Of a stretch of DNA of 64,000 bases, positions 1-7,792 are shown piece by piece. The first letter of the stretch is position 1; the number at the start of each line of letters is the position of its first letter. The notes under the pieces are model-generated. The model was not told where the DNA came from and ran no database searches. It saw only the letters and a list, made by a program, of their open reading frames with translations. The position numbers were made by a program, and so were the translations under genes. The stretch is from Marinilactibacillus sp. Marseille-P9653 (GTDB lineage Bacteria; Bacillota; Bacilli; Lactobacillales; Carnobacteriaceae_A), in the NCBI RefSeq assembly GCF_916618885.1, contig NZ_CAKAKH010000002.1, positions 124,001 through 188,000 of the forward strand, given 5' to 3'.

Positions 1-1259
1 AAATGGTTCAGAGCCTGCACAAGCAAGATATCGGAGTTGTACTAGATGTCGTTTATAATCACACCTTTACTTATGACGATTCTTGTTTCCAGTCCACTGT
101 TCCTGATTATTACTACCGTCAAGATGAACAAGGCAACATCACGAATGGATCTGGTTGTGGCAATGAAACGGCTAGTGAACGAAAAATGATGCGTAAATAC
201 ATGATTGATTCGCTCCTTTTCTGGGCTAAAGAATATCATTTAGATGGATTCAGATTTGACCTTATGGGCTTACATGATGTGGATACGATGAACGATATCC
301 GAAAAGCATTCAATGAAGCCGGTATGGAAGATCTCCTTCTTTACGGGGAACCTTGGAATGCTGGTAGCGTGGAAATCCATGAGCCTAATGTGCCTGCTGA
401 TAAATTTCATGTCCAGCAGCTTGCTGATGGCATCGCGATATTTAATGATGATTTTCGTGACTCTATCAAAGGGCCAGTATTTGACGAGCACAAAGGCTCA
501 TTTCTTCAAGGCGCTAATGGATATGAAGACAGTGCCTATATGAACGGTGATTTGATTGGTGGCTTACTAGCAAATACTCAAAGTGTCGTAGGTGACTTTT
601 CTCTTCCGGAAGAAAAAGCTTGGGCTAAAAATCCGAATCAAGTCGTCAACTACTCTTCTGCACATGATAATTTACCTTTATATGACAAACTCGTACTAAC
701 ACTGAGAGACGATGAAAACTTTGATCGCCACGAAGAAGTGATTCAAGTAAATAAACTGAACGCGGCTTTACTATTTACTGCTCAAGGTGGTATTTTCATG
801 CAAGCCGGCGAAGAGTTCGGACGTACGAAATTTGGTGACGAAAATAGTTTTAATTCTCCTATAGAAACGAATCAACTAAACTGGTCTCAAGTGGAAGAAA
901 ACAAAGATTTACTGGATTACTACAAAGGGATGATCCAGATCAGAAAGGCTTACGCTCCATTAAGAGATAGAACAAACCAGACTGCTGAGAAAATGCATTT
1001 CACAGAACTTAGAGAAAATCTGATTGCTTATACCATTCCAAATACGTTAGAAGAAAACCCTGTATGGTCACAAATGGCCGTTATCATGAATACGAGCTTA
1101 ACGCCTGAAACCATTCAACTCCATTCTTCTCTTCCTTTACCAGAAGAATGGACAATCATTGCGAACAGGCATACCGCTGGAACAGAATCTTTAGGAGTAC
1201 AAGTTGGACAAGAATTGATTATCAATCCAAGAGAAGTATTAATCCTAGTAGCTGACTGA
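1..1259 (+). CDS. pulA: Type I pullulanase, C-terminal part (5' end outside window)
   Basis: Glycoside hydrolase family 13 debranching enzyme that cleaves alpha-1,6 links in pullulan, glycogen or branched dextrins. The gene enters from the left edge: the first ATG in view (base 3) lies inside the catalytic barrel, so about 418 residues remain. Counted from that Met, the visible GH13 signatures are DVVYNHT (15-21), FRFDLMG with the nucleophile Asp86, GEPW with acid/base Glu116, and SAHDN (219-223) with the transition-state Asp222. The tail is the usual beta-sandwich C domain. The family's carbohydrate-binding and YNWGYDP regions must lie upstream of the window. No signal peptide can be judged. 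The function is well supported; only the exact substrate is uncertain. Confidence 0.9.
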   Translation, partial: MVQSLHKQDIGVVLDVVYNHTFTYDDSCFQSTVPDYYYRQDEQGNITNGSGCGNETASERKMMRKYMIDSLLFWAKEYHLDGFRFDLMGLHDVDTMNDIRKAFNEAGMEDLLLYGEPWNAGSVEIHEPNVPADKFHVQQLADGIAIFNDDFRDSIKGPVFDEHKGSFLQGANGYEDSAYMNGDLIGGLLANTQSVVGDFSLPEEKAWAKNPNQVVNYSSAHDNLPLYDKLVLTLRDDENFDRHEEVIQVNKLNAALLFTAQGGIFMQAGEEFGRTKFGDENSFNSPIETNQLNWSQVEENKDLLDYYKGMIQIRKAYAPLRDRTNQTAEKMHFTELRENLIAYTIPNTLEENPVWSQMAVIMNTSLTPETIQLHSSLPLPEEWTIIANRHTAGTESLGVQVGQELIINPREVLILVAD

Positions 1260-1355
1260 TAATCACACTCAAACATCCTACTCTAGTACGATGTAAGTCA
1301 ATTAGTAAGTGTGATACGATAAAACTATCATAAAACAAATGAGGGAGTGAATGTT

Positions 1356-2366
1356 ATGGGTAGACGAGGTGGAGGCGGCGGTGGCCGTTCTGGTGGCGGC
1401 TCATTTGGAGGTAGCCGTGGCGGTTCTAGTCGTGTAGGCGGTTCTAGCGGACGCCGCGGTGGCGGTTCTATGGGCGGCGGAAGATCTGGCGGCGGTTTCG
1501 GTGGTGGCTTCGGCGGCGGTGGTTTTAACAGAGGATATGGCTATGGTGGCGGCTGGGGTTACGGTCGTGGCTGGGGTCGAAGAAGATACTATGGTGGCGG
1601 TCCTGGTGGTGGCTGTGGTCTTTTTGGTTGTCTTGGTCCATTTATATTCTTTATCATCATGATGAACTTTATTGGTGGTGTCGGCATGTTTGGAGGGTCT
1701 AACTATTCTAATTCCAATTCTAACAGTGGTTCGATTCAAACCTCTTCAAGAGAACGCACACCTTTAGAAGCAGGACTGGTGAACGAAACAGATTACTATA
1801 CTGATAATGCGAGCTGGATCGGTAATGCAACGACACTAGAAAATGGTATGCGTCATTTTTATAGCGAGACTGGTATACAACCTTATCTTTATATCACAGA
1901 AGAAATTAATGGTGGTACGAACCCTACCGAAGCTGAATTAGATGCATTCAAAAGTGACCTATATGATGAATTATTCACGGATGAAGCACATATGCTTGTT
2001 CTGTTCTTTGAAAGTGACAATTTTTCTTTAGGTGATTACTACGTCGGTACTGAAATCGGTTCTCAGGCTAGAAGCGTTATGGATCGGGAAGCACAAGATA
2101 TCTTTTATGACTATTTGGGTCGATATTACTATGATAATAATTTAGAAGAAGATGAATTCTTTGCTAAAAGCTTCCAAGCAACGGCTGATCGGATGATGAC
2201 AACAACGCAAAGTCCTTGGATAACGCCAGCTATCATTGCCGGTGGTGCTGTTCTCGTGGGTCTCCTATTCGTTTGGTGGAGAAACATTTTGAAGAAAGAC
2301 AAAGAAGCGGGACAACCAGATGAGAGTTATAAAACGAAAAAAGAAGAAGACGATTTAGACTTTTAA
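1356..2366 (+). CDS. Glycine/arginine-rich membrane protein, possible TPM-like domain
   Basis: A protein of about 336 residues in four parts: a Gly/Arg/Ser-rich low-complexity N-terminus (about 1-90), a hydrophobic segment (about 92-117), a soluble domain (about 135-280), and a second membrane helix (about 288-308) with a charged tail. The soluble part, with its 'tGIQPYLYI' and 'GDYYVGTEIG' strands, recalls TPM (YgcG/Psb32) domains; that is inference. A GTG at 1347 also opens the frame, but it sits directly on the GAGGGAG ribosome site (1341-1347). ATG 1356 has normal spacing and is preferred. It is monocistronic, with a strong terminator after it. The Gly-rich repeats explain the spurious long frames on the other strand. 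Function unknown. Confidence 0.75.
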   Translation: MGRRGGGGGGRSGGGSFGGSRGGSSRVGGSSGRRGGGSMGGGRSGGGFGGGFGGGGFNRGYGYGGGWGYGRGWGRRRYYGGGPGGGCGLFGCLGPFIFFIIMMNFIGGVGMFGGSNYSNSNSNSGSIQTSSRERTPLEAGLVNETDYYTDNASWIGNATTLENGMRHFYSETGIQPYLYITEEINGGTNPTEAELDAFKSDLYDELFTDEAHMLVLFFESDNFSLGDYYVGTEIGSQARSVMDREAQDIFYDYLGRYYYDNNLEEDEFFAKSFQATADRMMTTTQSPWITPAIIAGGAVLVGLLFVWWRNILKKDKEAGQPDESYKTKKEEDDLDF

Positions 2367-2376
2367 TGACTAGTAG

Positions 2377-2422
2377 AAAAAGCGATCGTAATTCCTTTGC
2401 AGGAGTTACGACCGCTTTATTT
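2377..2422. terminator. Rho-independent terminator between convergent genes
   Basis: A stem of about 17 bp (2378-2394 with 2401-2417, two G-T pairs) around a short TTTGCA loop, with T-rich flanks on the plus side and A-rich flanks on the other. It can serve the glycine-rich gene and the convergent cupin gene. Confidence 0.8.
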
Positions 2423-2462
2423 GGCTAAACGTTTAAACGGATAAGAAGGAATAGTCTTTTTT

Positions 2463-2978
2463 CTAGCCCCAGTATTTTTGAACAGCACCGTTCTTACCTT
2501 GAACAGGATCTCTTTGAGGTAAGTCAACTTTCTTCACTTCTCTTTTGATTTTCCAAAACTGTTCTTCAGATTGAACGTCCTTCTCTTTGTACGTATTGAA
2601 CTCTTTGCCATTTGGATAGGCACCCACAATACTAAAATCTTTAGAAGCTTTCAGTCTTTTATGAGCAGTTCCAGCTGGTAGTAGAATCACGTCTCCTTGA
2701 GTGAGCATAATGGTTTTGCTGCTAGGTCCTCCGAGTTGGACAGTTGCTTCTCCCGACAGACAAACTAATACTTCGTGGGTATTTGAATGAAAGTGATGGT
2801 AATCAAAAATACCGTTTACCCATGAATTTGTATACTGATGTTCCGCCAACTGGTCTATTACAGCCTGTGCTGGGTGATTTTGATTGACTAAGTCTTTAAA
2901 GCCCTCAGGATAAACTAATACTGGCAGACCATTATTAGGATAAAGTTGATTCTCTTCAAGAAGGATTTGTTGTATCAT
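2463..2978 (-). CDS. Cupin-domain protein (YjlB-like)
   Basis: A single-domain cupin of 171 residues. The metal-binding cupin motif is clear: HFH at 62-64, His68-Glu69, and the second-motif His106 in 'LLPAGTAHKRL'. This combination normally holds one divalent metal in the beta-barrel. Length and layout resemble Bacillus YjlB, a cupin of unknown substrate. The ATG is preceded by an AAGGGGA ribosome site (about 2985-2991). The gene is alone and converges on the glycine-rich gene. The fold is well supported. The reaction is unknown; isomerase, dioxygenase or sugar-binding roles are all possible. Confidence 0.8.
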   Translation of the reverse strand: MIQQILLEENQLYPNNGLPVLVYPEGFKDLVNQNHPAQAVIDQLAEHQYTNSWVNGIFDYHHFHSNTHEVLVCLSGEATVQLGGPSSKTIMLTQGDVILLPAGTAHKRLKASKDFSIVGAYPNGKEFNTYKEKDVQSEEQFWKIKREVKKVDLPQRDPVQGKNGAVQKYWG

Positions 2979-3094
2979 TTCACTATCCCCTTTTCCGTCG
3001 TTTCATCTAGTGTCTCATCATGGAACTTCTATTTCAAATATACCATCTTACCTCTTGATTATATTAATATTTTTACAAGAATACAAGGTAAGGT

Positions 3095-3123
3095 TTGACA
3101 AAATTTTTCTTTTTGAGTATTCT
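3095..3123 (+). promoter_or_regulatory. Candidate sigma-A promoter upstream of the 165-residue hypothetical gene
   Basis: A perfect TTGACA -35 (3095-3100), a 17-bp spacer and TATTCT -10 (3118-3123), about 70 bases before the start at 3195. Confidence 0.5.
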
Positions 3124-3194
3124 TGGATAAGGTAGATATAGACAAAATAGCCCACGACTTGAATGGAACAATGCTTATATAGAAAGGCGCAGTT

Positions 3195-3692
3195 ATGAAA
3201 CTATTTGATATTTTCAAATCAAAACCATCTATTTCCTCTCGTAGATCCGAAAAAACTCAAGACAATAAATGCCAGAAAATCCAGTATGAAACTAAAATCC
3301 CTGCAAAAAAAATTACAAGTAGTCAAGAAGTGATTGAAATGATTGTTTCCAAAATGGTCAAAGAAGATCCTTTTAAGAACTTTTATACAGGCAAAAAAGA
3401 TGCCTATTTTACACCCATGTCAAAGCGTGTATATAAATACGATGCAATTACGACAGTAAACGTGGATTTGGTTCCTCAAAATGACACTTTTACCGTTTCT
3501 TTAGAAGGTATTTCTATAGGCACACTTCCTGAATCAATTAGTGGTAAGCTCAGCGAGTATTATGATCAATTTTTGTTGACAGCTTATGCTTATGTGGTTG
3601 GTGGTTATTATAAAGAGTACGACACCACAGAAGAAAAAATTATCGAGGTATTTGAGCCTTATGATATCGATATTTATGTACAATTCACTTAA
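3195..3692 (+). CDS. Conserved hypothetical protein, possibly HIRAN-like
   Basis: A soluble protein of 165 residues with a basic, Ser/Lys-rich N-terminus (1-45) and a globular C-terminal part. The segment 'TTVNVDLVPQNDTFTVSLEGISIGTLPE' followed by 'SGKLSEYY' resembles HIRAN-like domains found in small Firmicute proteins, where an 'IGYIP'-like turn is typical. That link is a pattern match by eye, so confidence in function is low. The start is ATG 3195 with AAAGG eight bases upstream. No membrane segment or signal peptide is seen. The gene is monocistronic, between its own promoter candidate and a terminator at 3708-3749. Confidence 0.65.
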   Translation: MKLFDIFKSKPSISSRRSEKTQDNKCQKIQYETKIPAKKITSSQEVIEMIVSKMVKEDPFKNFYTGKKDAYFTPMSKRVYKYDAITTVNVDLVPQNDTFTVSLEGISIGTLPESISGKLSEYYDQFLLTAYAYVVGGYYKEYDTTEEKIIEVFEPYDIDIYVQFT

Positions 3693-3707
3693 TAAATCAA
3701 TTTTTAA

Positions 3708-3749
3708 GCAAGTATCTTCCCTATCTACCATGGGAGGTACTTGTTTTTT
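3708..3749 (+). terminator. Rho-independent terminator
   Basis: An imperfect stem (CAAGTATCTTCCC with GGGAGGTACTTG, one bulge) followed by a T6 run at 3743-3748. It ends the hypothetical gene at 3195-3692. Confidence 0.6.
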
Positions 3750-3862
3750 GTATTTTGTCTGTACAAGCCGATTAATTGCAGTTTTATTTTTTTAATAGTA
3801 ATCTGAAAAGTAACAAGTCCTATTTAACTTTTTAATGCATATTATAAACGGAGGCGTTCTTA

Positions 3863-4663
3863 ATGGATTTAGGCATCAAAGGTAAAATTGCACTGGTTAC
3901 GGGTTCCGATTCAGGTATCGGAAAAGCAACAGCAAAACAATTGCTGTCCGAAGGGGCAATTGTTATTTTGACGGATAAACAAGAAGATCAGCTAAAAAAA
4001 GTCGCTGAAGAATTAAAAGATTTAGGTACTGTCTACGCTTATCCGGCAGATATTACGGAGATTGATAGTATAAAAGCACTGCACGACTATATAAAAGAAG
4101 CCGTTGGAGAGATTGATATTCTAGTTCAAAATGCTGGGACTTCTGGCGTTCAAGGTTTGTTCCACGAGATCGACGATGCTGGATGGGTAGAAACCATTGA
4201 AGTCGATTTGCTTGGACCTGTACGTGTAACGAGAGAATTTTTACCTGACCTGAGAAATGGTGGTTGGGGACGTATCGTTTACCTAGCTTCTGAAAATGCT
4301 GTACAACCTTATAAAGACGAATTACCTTATGACTCCGCAAAAGCTGGCGTTCTTTCCTTTGCCAAGGGGTTATCTCGTTCTTATGCAAAAGAAGGCTTAC
4401 TTGTAAATGTCGTATCTCCTGCCTTTATTGAAACCCCAATGACGGATGAAATGATGGAAAAACGCTCAGAGAAAATGGGTGTTTCATTTGACGAAGCCGT
4501 GGAGTCTTTCTTAGACGAAGAAAGACCGCATCTTGAATTGAAACGTCGCGGTAAAGCCGAAGAAGTTGCGGCAGTAATTTCATTCTTATGTTCAGACAGA
4601 GCTTCGTTCGTTAACGGTTCAAATTATAGAGTAGATGCTGGTTCAGTAGCTACAATCAACTAA
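3863..4663 (+). CDS. SDR-family NAD(P)-dependent oxidoreductase
   Basis: A classical short-chain dehydrogenase/reductase of 266 residues. The Rossmann glycine motif TGSDSGIG is at 13-20, the NAG motif at 90-92, and the catalytic Ser143 and Tyr156-xxx-Lys160 are in place. The C-terminal 'FVNGSNYRVDAG' is the usual SDR ending. It resembles glucose-1-dehydrogenase or 3-oxoacyl-ACP reductase types, but the substrate cannot be read from sequence. An AGGAGG-like site precedes ATG 3863. It is followed after 14 bases by an FAD/NAD reductase, so the two form an operon ending in the terminator at 5888-5925. Confidence 0.85.
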   Translation: MDLGIKGKIALVTGSDSGIGKATAKQLLSEGAIVILTDKQEDQLKKVAEELKDLGTVYAYPADITEIDSIKALHDYIKEAVGEIDILVQNAGTSGVQGLFHEIDDAGWVETIEVDLLGPVRVTREFLPDLRNGGWGRIVYLASENAVQPYKDELPYDSAKAGVLSFAKGLSRSYAKEGLLVNVVSPAFIETPMTDEMMEKRSEKMGVSFDEAVESFLDEERPHLELKRRGKAEEVAAVISFLCSDRASFVNGSNYRVDAGSVATIN

Positions 4664-4677
4664 GGAGAGATTCATTT

Positions 4678-5877
4678 ATGGAAAAAGAAAAAATTTATTT
4701 TGATTATGTAATCGTCGGTGGTGGGATTGCAGCCGGGAACGCTGTAGCTGGAATTCGTGAAGTCGACAAAGCTGGAACAATCGGCATCATTTCTGCTGAT
4801 TCTGACAGACCATACGAGCGTCCTGCGTTATCTAAAAAATTATGGACAGACGACACTTTCACAACAGATCAAATTTTCTACAACGTCCGTGAAGAGCATC
4901 AAGCGACACTCATGCTTGAAACAGAAGTGACTTCTATCGATAAAGAATCTCATACCGTGACAACGCATAATGGTGATGTCTTTAAATATAAAAAATTACT
5001 ACTCGTTACTGGAGGCGAGCCTCAAATGATCGATGGCCCTGAAGATGATCAAGTTTTTGCGTTCAGATCATTTGAAGACTACACTAAACTACGTAGCCTT
5101 TCGGGAGATCATCAACATGTTGCCGTTGTGGGTGGTAGTTATATTGGTACAGAACTTGCTGCCAATCTAGCTCTAAATAATACAAAAGTCACATTGATTT
5201 ATCCACAAAGTACTTTAGGCGACAACCGGTTCCCAGAAGAGATTGCTAAAGAATATGAACAGACTTATAAAGATCATGGTATCGAAATGATCAGTAAGAC
5301 ACGTGCAGAAAAATATACAAAAGAAGGCGACAAGCTGGTTCTTCATTTAGATAACGGAAACACTGTAGAGGCAGACTCTATTGTTTTAGGATTAGGCGTA
5401 ACCCCTGTACTGGACTTAGCAAAAGATGCTGGCCTTGATATAGATGATGGCGTAATCGTTGACGAGTACCTTCGCACATCAGATCCCGATATCTATTCAG
5501 CAGGTGACATCGCTTCTTATCCTGACCCGATTCTCGGAAGACAGCGTATCGAACATGTGGACCATGCTAGAAATTCAGGTACTGCAGTAGGTAAAATTAT
5601 GGCTGGCATTAATAAACCTTATGACCATACTCCATACTTCTATTCTATGATCTTTGATATTTCTTGGAAAGCAATTGGAACACTCGATTTATCATTAGAT
5701 TTACTCATTGATGAAGTAGATGGTGGAAAAGTCGTTTATTACCTTAAAGAAGACAAACCTGTCGGAATTCTGACCTGGAATGTTGAACCAGATCTTGATA
5801 AAGTTCGTGAGCTGATTGATAACCCTCCTGCATCTTCAGAATTACTAAAAGGTGCTGTTCGCAATCAAGAAGATTAA
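4678..5877 (+). CDS. FAD-dependent NAD(P)H oxidoreductase (pyridine nucleotide-disulfide family)
   Basis: A 399-residue flavoprotein with two nucleotide-binding folds: the FAD motif VGGGIAAG (about 13-20) and the NAD(P)H motif VGGSYIGTELAAN (about 151-163). The late FAD motif 'IYSAGDIA' is also present. No redox-active CxxxxC is seen, so this is a ferredoxin/rubredoxin-reductase or NADH-oxidase type rather than a disulfide reductase. It sits 14 bases behind the SDR gene with an AAGGAGA ribosome site. No monooxygenase or ferredoxin gene is nearby to name its electron acceptor. The family call is secure; the partner is unknown. Confidence 0.82.
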   Translation: MEKEKIYFDYVIVGGGIAAGNAVAGIREVDKAGTIGIISADSDRPYERPALSKKLWTDDTFTTDQIFYNVREEHQATLMLETEVTSIDKESHTVTTHNGDVFKYKKLLLVTGGEPQMIDGPEDDQVFAFRSFEDYTKLRSLSGDHQHVAVVGGSYIGTELAANLALNNTKVTLIYPQSTLGDNRFPEEIAKEYEQTYKDHGIEMISKTRAEKYTKEGDKLVLHLDNGNTVEADSIVLGLGVTPVLDLAKDAGLDIDDGVIVDEYLRTSDPDIYSAGDIASYPDPILGRQRIEHVDHARNSGTAVGKIMAGINKPYDHTPYFYSMIFDISWKAIGTLDLSLDLLIDEVDGGKVVYYLKEDKPVGILTWNVEPDLDKVRELIDNPPASSELLKGAVRNQED

Positions 5878-5887
5878 CCATTCAATC

Positions 5888-5925
5888 AAAAAGGTGTTGG
5901 CTATTTAAAGCCGACACCTTTTTTT
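5888..5925 (+). terminator. Rho-independent terminator of the SDR-reductase operon
   Basis: A 13-bp stem (AAAGGTGTTGGCT with AGCCGACACCTTT) around ATTTA, followed by a T-run. It overlaps the end of the convergent ABC gene. Confidence 0.85.
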
Positions 5926-7792
5926 AGGTTAGTATCCATTCTTCAACTTCTTCTTCAGCGTAATATTGTGCTTGAGCGTTCCAGAGCTCGTAGTATTTTC
6001 CATTTAAATCTTTTACAAGGTGGTCATGAGCGCCTCTTTGAATCATTTCTCCATTATCAAATACAATAATTTCATCGCAGAAACGACAACTAGAGAGCCT
6101 ATGAGAAATATAAATAGCTGTTTTGTTCCCGACGATTTCATTAAAATTGGCGTATATCTTGAATTCAGAAATCGGATCTAGTGCTGCTGTTGGTTCATCA
6201 AGGATGATAATAGGTGCATCTTTATATAGAGCTCTTGCCATTGCGATTTTCTGTGCTTCTCCACCTGAAATTTCTACACCTTCTTTATCAAAATCTTGAT
6301 ATAAGGAAGTTTTAAGTCCCTTCTTAAATTTGTCATAACGCTCAGAGAAACCTGCCTGTTCAAGCGCGACATGTATATTCTTTTCATTGTACTCTGTACT
6401 TGCCGCAACATTCTGAGCAAGGTCGAAAGAGAAAAGAGAAAAATCCTGAAAGACAACCGAAAAAAGATCTAAATATTCATCATAATTGTATTTTTTTATA
6501 TCGATGCCATTTAACAGTATCTGCCCTTCTGTGGGGTCATATAATCTAGAAAGCAACTTAATTAAAGTCGTCTTTCCACTTCCATTCATTCCAACAATGG
6601 CGACTTTCTTTCCAATCGACAACTTAAGGCTCACATTTTTCAGCGCGTACTCCTTCGTTCCTGGATATTTGAACGAAACGTCTCTTACTTCTAGTTCATA
6701 TTCATTATCAACTCTTTTTTCGACAGGCAATGTTCCAACTGGTTTAACATCTTTTAGGTTCATAAATTCAAAATATTTTTCTAGCAATTCACTATTCCCT
6801 AATACTCTAGATATGTTCGAAGAAAATTCTGAAAAGCCATTAATGAAATTGGATATTGCACCTAAATAAATGACAATTGCCCCTGGTTGAATAGCGCCTC
6901 CTAAAACTTTTATTCCAACAAATAAAAATCCTAAACCTAAGAGTAGATGAATGAGCGATTGTAAAATGATCGTATTTTTATTTTCACTTTTCCCCATAAA
7001 GGTAGTCGACTCATCTACAGCAATACCCATTTCTTTAAAGGTTTTCTCGTACAATTGCTGCTGATGGTACAGCCTAATTTCTTTCCCAGACTGATAATTT
7101 AGAAGTTGACCATAGATAAATCCAAACATGTTATTCCCTTTTTCTACGTCTTTCATATATTTAGAAAAAGCAGCCATTATATCTTGGTAAAGTTTAGAGC
7201 TATACATATAATAAGCAACAAACATAATCAATAGAAATAAAACTATTATAGGACTATCTATGAATGCATAGGGACTGTCGTTATCAACTTGGGTAAGAAA
7301 CAAGCTTATAAGTAACACCATTGAAGTTAGTAGTGTTACAAATTGTTGAACTAAGTCTTCCACAAAGAATAATGCATACAAACCTCTCCCACCAGTCATT
7401 TCTGCTAACTCCAAGTGACTACGTAAATCATGTACCTTTTGATTTTCTATATACTCATAATCCATAAAAATACTTTCCTGATTGATTCTCATACTTTTTT
7501 TATCCAAAGCAATCTTACGTACAGAATCTTTGTAGTGCATCATACCGCTTGAAATCAAGGATATGATAAATCCAGTAGCTAAAGCTAAACTAATCGTTGG
7601 TATGAGTGATTCAAAAGAAGCACCCTTTATTAGCTGGTTTAATACGATTGCTGTAAAAATCAAAGAAATAAAAGGGAAAATCGCCGTCATTAGACCATCT
7701 ATAACCATAATATAAGGCATTCTGGGTTCAATAGTATAAACTTCTTTGAATCCTTTTAAAATCATTTCTATCCTTTTATTATATCGCTTCAT
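5924..7792 (-). CDS. ABC exporter half-transporter (TMD-NBD), second of a pair
   Basis: A 622-residue fused exporter: an N-terminal membrane domain of about six helices (about 20-330) and a C-terminal ATPase. The ATPase carries Walker A GMNGSGKTT, the signature ISGGEAQK (a variant of LSGGQ), Walker B IIILDEPTAALDP and the switch His in 'YISHRLSS'. It starts 14 bases inside the end of the preceding ABC gene, so the two are translationally coupled and probably act as a heterodimer. They are the last genes of a run that begins with a LytTR regulator and a GHKL kinase. Such regulator-exporter sets usually export peptides or drugs; no substrate peptide gene is visible, so cargo is unknown. Confidence 0.85.
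   Translation of the reverse strand: MKRYNKRIEMILKGFKEVYTIEPRMPYIMVIDGLMTAIFPFISLIFTAIVLNQLIKGASFESLIPTISLALATGFIISLISSGMMHYKDSVRKIALDKKSMRINQESIFMDYEYIENQKVHDLRSHLELAEMTGGRGLYALFFVEDLVQQFVTLLTSMVLLISLFLTQVDNDSPYAFIDSPIIVLFLLIMFVAYYMYSSKLYQDIMAAFSKYMKDVEKGNNMFGFIYGQLLNYQSGKEIRLYHQQQLYEKTFKEMGIAVDESTTFMGKSENKNTIILQSLIHLLLGLGFLFVGIKVLGGAIQPGAIVIYLGAISNFINGFSEFSSNISRVLGNSELLEKYFEFMNLKDVKPVGTLPVEKRVDNEYELEVRDVSFKYPGTKEYALKNVSLKLSIGKKVAIVGMNGSGKTTLIKLLSRLYDPTEGQILLNGIDIKKYNYDEYLDLFSVVFQDFSLFSFDLAQNVAASTEYNEKNIHVALEQAGFSERYDKFKKGLKTSLYQDFDKEGVEISGGEAQKIAMARALYKDAPIIILDEPTAALDPISEFKIYANFNEIVGNKTAIYISHRLSSCRFCDEIIVFDNGEMIQRGAHDHLVKDLNGKYYELWNAQAQYYAEEEVEEWILT

Noticed and set aside
1262-1315. ATCACACT/AGTGTGAT inverted repeat after the pullulanase gene
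   Set aside because: Only 8 bp with a 38-base loop and no T-run; not a convincing terminator.
1401-1739. Long Thr/Ala-rich frame opposite the glycine-rich protein
   Set aside because: It is a mirror of the GGN repeats of the real gene, with no ribosome site and low-complexity translation.
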